Shown one piece after another: positions 6,639 to 8,919 of a stretch of DNA of 8,919 nucleotides (its first letter is position 1; the number at the start of each line of letters is the position of its first letter). The notes beneath the pieces are model-generated. The model had not been told where the DNA came from and did no database searches. It saw only the letters and a list, made by a program, of their open reading frames with translations. This stretch comes from an uncultured Thermoleophilia bacterium (GTDB taxonomy: Bacteria > Actinomycetota > Thermoleophilia > UBA2241): contig CAIWHY010000454.1 in assembly GCA_903912585.1 (NCBI GenBank), forward strand, positions 1-8,919. Direction: 5' to 3'. The position numbers and the translations under genes were made by a program.

Positions 6639-8057
6639 ATGAACACAGGCACTGTGGTCCAGGTCATCGGGCCGGTCATCGACGTCCGCTTCCCGGACGA
6701 GATCCCGGCCATCTACAACGCCCTCACGGTCGTCATCGACGCCGGCGACGGACAGGCTCGCAAAGTGGTCTGCGAGGTGCAGCAGCACCTCGGCGACGAC
6801 AAGGTGCGCGCCGTCGCCATGGAGACCACCGACGGTCTTGCGCGGGGAGCCGAGGTCATCGACACCGGCGTCGCCATGACCGTGCCCGTGGGCGAGAAGA
6901 CGCTGGGGCGCCTCATCAACGTCACCGGCGACACGATCGACAAGGGCGAGCCGCTGACCGATGTGGAGCACTGGCCGATCCACCGGCCGGCGCCGAACTT
7001 CGAGGATCTCGACCCCAGCGACGAGGTCTTCGAGACCGGCATCAAGGTCGTCGACCTCATCGCTCCCTACGTCAAGGGCGGCAAGATCGGCCTCTTCGGC
7101 GGCGCCGGCGTGGGCAAGACCGTCATCGTGCAGGAGCTCATCCGCAACATCGCCGCCGAGCACGGCGGCCTCTCCGTGTTCTGCGGCGTGGGCGAGCGCA
7201 CGCGCGAGGGCAACGACCTCTGGCTGGAGATGAAGGAGTCGGGCGTCATCGACAAGACGGCCCTCATCTTCGGGCAGATGAACGAGCCGCCCGGCGCGCG
7301 CCTGCGCGTCGGCCTGGCCGGCCTCACCGTCGCGGAGTACTTCCGCGAGATGGGCGGCCAGGACGTGCTGCTCTTCATCGACAACATCTTCCGCTTCGTG
7401 CAGGCCGGCTCCGAGGGCTCCGCGCTCCTCGGCCGCATGCCGAGCGCCGTCGGCTACCAGCCTACGCTCGCCAACGAGATGGGCGAGCTGCAGGAGCGCA
7501 ACACGTCGACCAAGCGCGGCTCTGTGACCTCGGTGCAGGCCATCTACGTGCCGGCCGACGACCTCACCGACCCGGCGCCGGCGGCCACGTTCGCCCACCT
7601 CGACGCCACCACCACGCTCTCGCGCGCCATCGTCGAGAAGGGCATCTACCCGGCGGTCGATCCGCTCGACTCGACCTCGCGCATCCTCACGCGCGACGCC
7701 GTGGGCGACGAGCACTACGAGGTGGCGACGCGCGTGCAGGAGATCCTGCAGCGGTACCGCGAGCTGCAGGACATCATCGCCATCCTTGGCATGGACGAGC
7801 TCTCCGACGAGGACAAGGTCGTGGTGCAGCGCGCCCGCAAGATCGAGCGCTTCCTCTCGCAGCCGTTCCACGTGGCCGAGCAGTTCACCGGCATCCCCGG
7901 CAAGTACGTGCCGCTGGCGGACACGGTGCGCGGCTTCAAGGATCTCGTGGACGGCAAGTGCGACGAGCTTCCCGAGCAGGCCTTCTTCATGGTCGGCGGC
8001 ATCGAAGAGGCCGCCGAACAGGCAGAGAAGCTGGCCGGCCGCGAAGCGGCTGTCTGA
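6639..8057 (+). CDS. atpD: F1Fo-ATP synthase subunit beta (catalytic)
   Basis: A 472-residue catalytic subunit. The N-terminal barrel begins NTGTVVQVIGPVIDVRFP. The P-loop is GGAGVGKT (154-161, Lys160). The catalytic glutamate is E186 in GVGERTREGNDL, followed by R187. Walker B ends at D248 (VLLFIDNIFR), with R252 next to it. The DELSEED-type lever that contacts gamma is DELSDED (386-392). All residues needed for ATP synthesis and hydrolysis are present. ATG 6639 has GGAG at 6627-6630 (spacing 8) and a 48-nt gap after atpG. Small departures from common sequences, such as Cys before GVGER, are not expected to matter. Confidence 0.98.
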   Translation: MNTGTVVQVIGPVIDVRFPDEIPAIYNALTVVIDAGDGQARKVVCEVQQHLGDDKVRAVAMETTDGLARGAEVIDTGVAMTVPVGEKTLGRLINVTGDTIDKGEPLTDVEHWPIHRPAPNFEDLDPSDEVFETGIKVVDLIAPYVKGGKIGLFGGAGVGKTVIVQELIRNIAAEHGGLSVFCGVGERTREGNDLWLEMKESGVIDKTALIFGQMNEPPGARLRVGLAGLTVAEYFREMGGQDVLLFIDNIFRFVQAGSEGSALLGRMPSAVGYQPTLANEMGELQERNTSTKRGSVTSVQAIYVPADDLTDPAPAATFAHLDATTTLSRAIVEKGIYPAVDPLDSTSRILTRDAVGDEHYEVATRVQEILQRYRELQDIIAILGMDELSDEDKVVVQRARKIERFLSQPFHVAEQFTGIPGKYVPLADTVRGFKDLVDGKCDELPEQAFFMVGGIEEAAEQAEKLAGREAAV

Positions 8058-8067
8058 GGGGCGGACG

Positions 8068-8499
8068 TTGGCTGAGCAACGCCCCCTGCACGTCGAGATC
8101 GTCACGCCGGACGGCGAGGTCTACAGCGACGATGTCGGCATGGTCGTACTGCCCGGCGTCGACGGTGAGCTTGGCGTCCTGCCGCGCCACCAGCCGCTGG
8201 TGACGCTGCTCGCCGTGGGGGAGACGCGCATCCGCGACCTCGACGGCACCTGGGAGTACATCGCCACGGGGATCGGCTACGCCCAGGTGCTGTTCGACAA
8301 GGTGCTGGTCGTCTGCGACCACGGCGAGCTCGCCGGCGTCATCGACGTGCACCGCGCCGAGGAGGCCGTGCGCCGCGCGCGCGAGCGCCTCGTCGAACGC
8401 GGCGATCCCGGCGCCCAGGCCGAAGCAGACTACTTCCGCGCCGAACAGGCGCTCAAGCGCGCCGAGAACCGCCTGCAGGTCGCAGGTCGCCGGAGCTGA
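8068..8499 (+). CDS. atpC: F1Fo-ATP synthase subunit epsilon
   Basis: A 143-residue subunit that joins gamma to the c-ring and can brake ATP hydrolysis. The N-terminal beta-sandwich (about 5-90) has the family pattern LHVEIVTPDGEVY and LPG..GELGVLP.H (28-41). The C-terminal part from about 95 is two charged helices (AEEAVRRARERL and ADYFRAEQALKRAENRL), full length, so the inhibitory up/down switch is possible. The frame is open far upstream inside atpD, so TTG 8068 is chosen. It puts the N-terminus 6 residues before the first family strand, lies 10 nt after the atpD stop and has GAGG at 8056-8059 (spacing 8), which overlaps that stop. It is the last gene of the operon, and its TGA lies inside a hairpin. 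Confidence 0.94.
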   Translation: MAEQRPLHVEIVTPDGEVYSDDVGMVVLPGVDGELGVLPRHQPLVTLLAVGETRIRDLDGTWEYIATGIGYAQVLFDKVLVVCDHGELAGVIDVHRAEEAVRRARERLVERGDPGAQAEADYFRAEQALKRAENRLQVAGRRS

Positions 8500-8518
8500 G
8501 CGCGGCTTCGCCGCGCTC
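8498..8518 (+). terminator. Candidate hairpin terminator of the atp operon
   Basis: GAGCGCGGC, a TTC loop and GCCGCGCTC form a perfect 9-bp stem. The stem begins at the second base of the atpC stop codon. No T-run follows (next bases CCCGGACCG), so this is not a classic intrinsic terminator. It fits the hairpin-only type proposed for high-GC actinobacteria, or an mRNA 3'-end stabiliser. It separates the atp genes from murA. Confidence 0.5.
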
Positions 8519-8534
8519 CCCGGACCGCTATGCT
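8507..8534 (+). promoter_or_regulatory. Weak candidate promoter for murA
   Basis: TATGCT (8529-8534) matches 4 of 6 bases of TATAAT. TTCGCC (8507-8512), 16 bp upstream, is a poor -35 with 3 of 6 matches. It falls in the only AT-rich patch of the spacer after the atpC hairpin. The predicted transcription start near 8541 would leave only a few nucleotides before ATG 8547. Confidence 0.3.
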
Positions 8535-8546
8535 TGTGACCGTCTG

Positions 8547-8919
8547 ATGGACGGGACCAGCGAACACGACGCGCGTCTGCTCGTACGCGGCGGCCGGCGG
8601 CTGCAGGGCTCCGTGCCTCTCTCGGGCGCCAAGAACTCCGCCCTCAAGCTGCTCGCCGCCAGTCTCCTCACGGACGAGCCCTGCACGATGCGCCGGGTGC
8701 CGCACATCACCGACGTCGCCACCATGGTCGACATGCTCCGCGCGCTCGGCGCGGACGTCGACGACGCCGGCGACGTACTGCGCGTGCGCGCCGGCGCCGG
8801 CCTGAGCGGATGCGCTCCCTACGAGCTCGTGCGCACGATGCGCGCCAGCATCATCGTCATGGGGCCGCTGGTGGCGCGCCTCGGCGAGGCGACCATCGCC
8901 ATGCCGGGAGGCTGCAACA
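8547..8919 (+). CDS. murA: UDP-N-acetylglucosamine 1-carboxyvinyltransferase (MurA), N-terminal part
   Basis: The first 124 codons of MurA, which transfers enolpyruvyl from PEP to UDP-GlcNAc in the cytoplasm, the first committed step of peptidoglycan synthesis. SGAKNSAL carries K29-N30 (E. coli K22-N23). TMRASI carries R99 (E. coli R91). MPGGC at 119-123 places the catalytic cysteine at C123 (E. coli C115). Cys rather than Asp here predicts sensitivity to fosfomycin, which alkylates this residue. The gene runs off the right edge three bases after the Cys codon. ATG 8547 is chosen from the usual N-terminal length. No Shine-Dalgarno precedes it, so the mRNA may be near-leaderless or the gene may depend on other initiation. 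The family also includes MurZ paralogues and other EPSP-type transferases, but the motifs fit MurA well. Confidence 0.93.
   Translation, partial: MDGTSEHDARLLVRGGRRLQGSVPLSGAKNSALKLLAASLLTDEPCTMRRVPHITDVATMVDMLRALGADVDDAGDVLRVRAGAGLSGCAPYELVRTMRASIIVMGPLVARLGEATIAMPGGCN

Noticed and set aside
7786..8067. Upstream extension of the atpC frame inside atpD
   Set aside because: It is a Ser/Arg-rich shadow of beta. Epsilon similarity starts just after TTG 8068.
6501..8105. 534-residue open frame on the - strand, opposite atpD
   Set aside because: It is an antisense shadow of a highly conserved gene, with no recognisable domain and no start signal.

Overview
The window is about 70% G+C by eye. It carries a compact run of genes, all on the + strand, built around a complete F1Fo-ATP synthase operon. 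The host is a high-GC bacterium with peptidoglycan. The order dCMP deaminase - wecA/tagO-like - atpZ - atpI - atpB-E-F-H-A-G-D-C - murA resembles, from memory, the layout in Firmicutes and deep-branching Actinobacteria (Coriobacteriia or Thermoleophilia-like lineages). The base composition points to the actinobacterial side. A precise assignment cannot be made from sequence alone.

Layout. Positions 1-104 hold the C-terminal end of a probable deoxycytidylate deaminase. Positions 143-1243 encode a polyprenyl-phosphate GlcNAc-1-phosphate transferase (WecA/TagO/MraY family). A 66-bp spacer (1244-1309) holds a GC palindrome and a good sigma70-type promoter (TTGCAG-N17-TATAGT). The ATP synthase operon then runs from 1310 to 8499: atpZ, atpI, atpB (a), atpE (c), atpF (b), atpH (delta), atpA (alpha), atpG (gamma), atpD (beta) and atpC (epsilon). 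Four junctions overlap by 4 nt (GTGA, ATGA, TTGA, GTGA) and the others have spacers of 1-48 nt. A 9-bp perfect hairpin starts inside the atpC stop codon, and a weak promoter-like element follows it. The window ends inside murA, three bases after the codon for its catalytic cysteine.

Function. AtpZ and AtpI are small membrane proteins tied to Fo assembly and c-ring formation or cation supply. Subunits a, b and c form the membrane proton channel and rotor. Delta, alpha, gamma, beta and epsilon form the stalks and the catalytic head. All key residues inspected are present: the alpha and beta P-loops, the beta catalytic Glu, the alpha Arg finger, the a-subunit Arg and the c-subunit Glu. The enzyme should be functional and probably H+-coupled. 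The flanking genes serve envelope synthesis (wecA, murA) and pyrimidine deoxynucleotide supply (dCMP deaminase).

No new biological system is evident; this is a core housekeeping locus. The points worth a second look are regulatory: the promoter that overlaps the first start codon, the agreement between start-codon strength and subunit copy number, small open frames filling the spacers, and the hairpin at the end of atpC.
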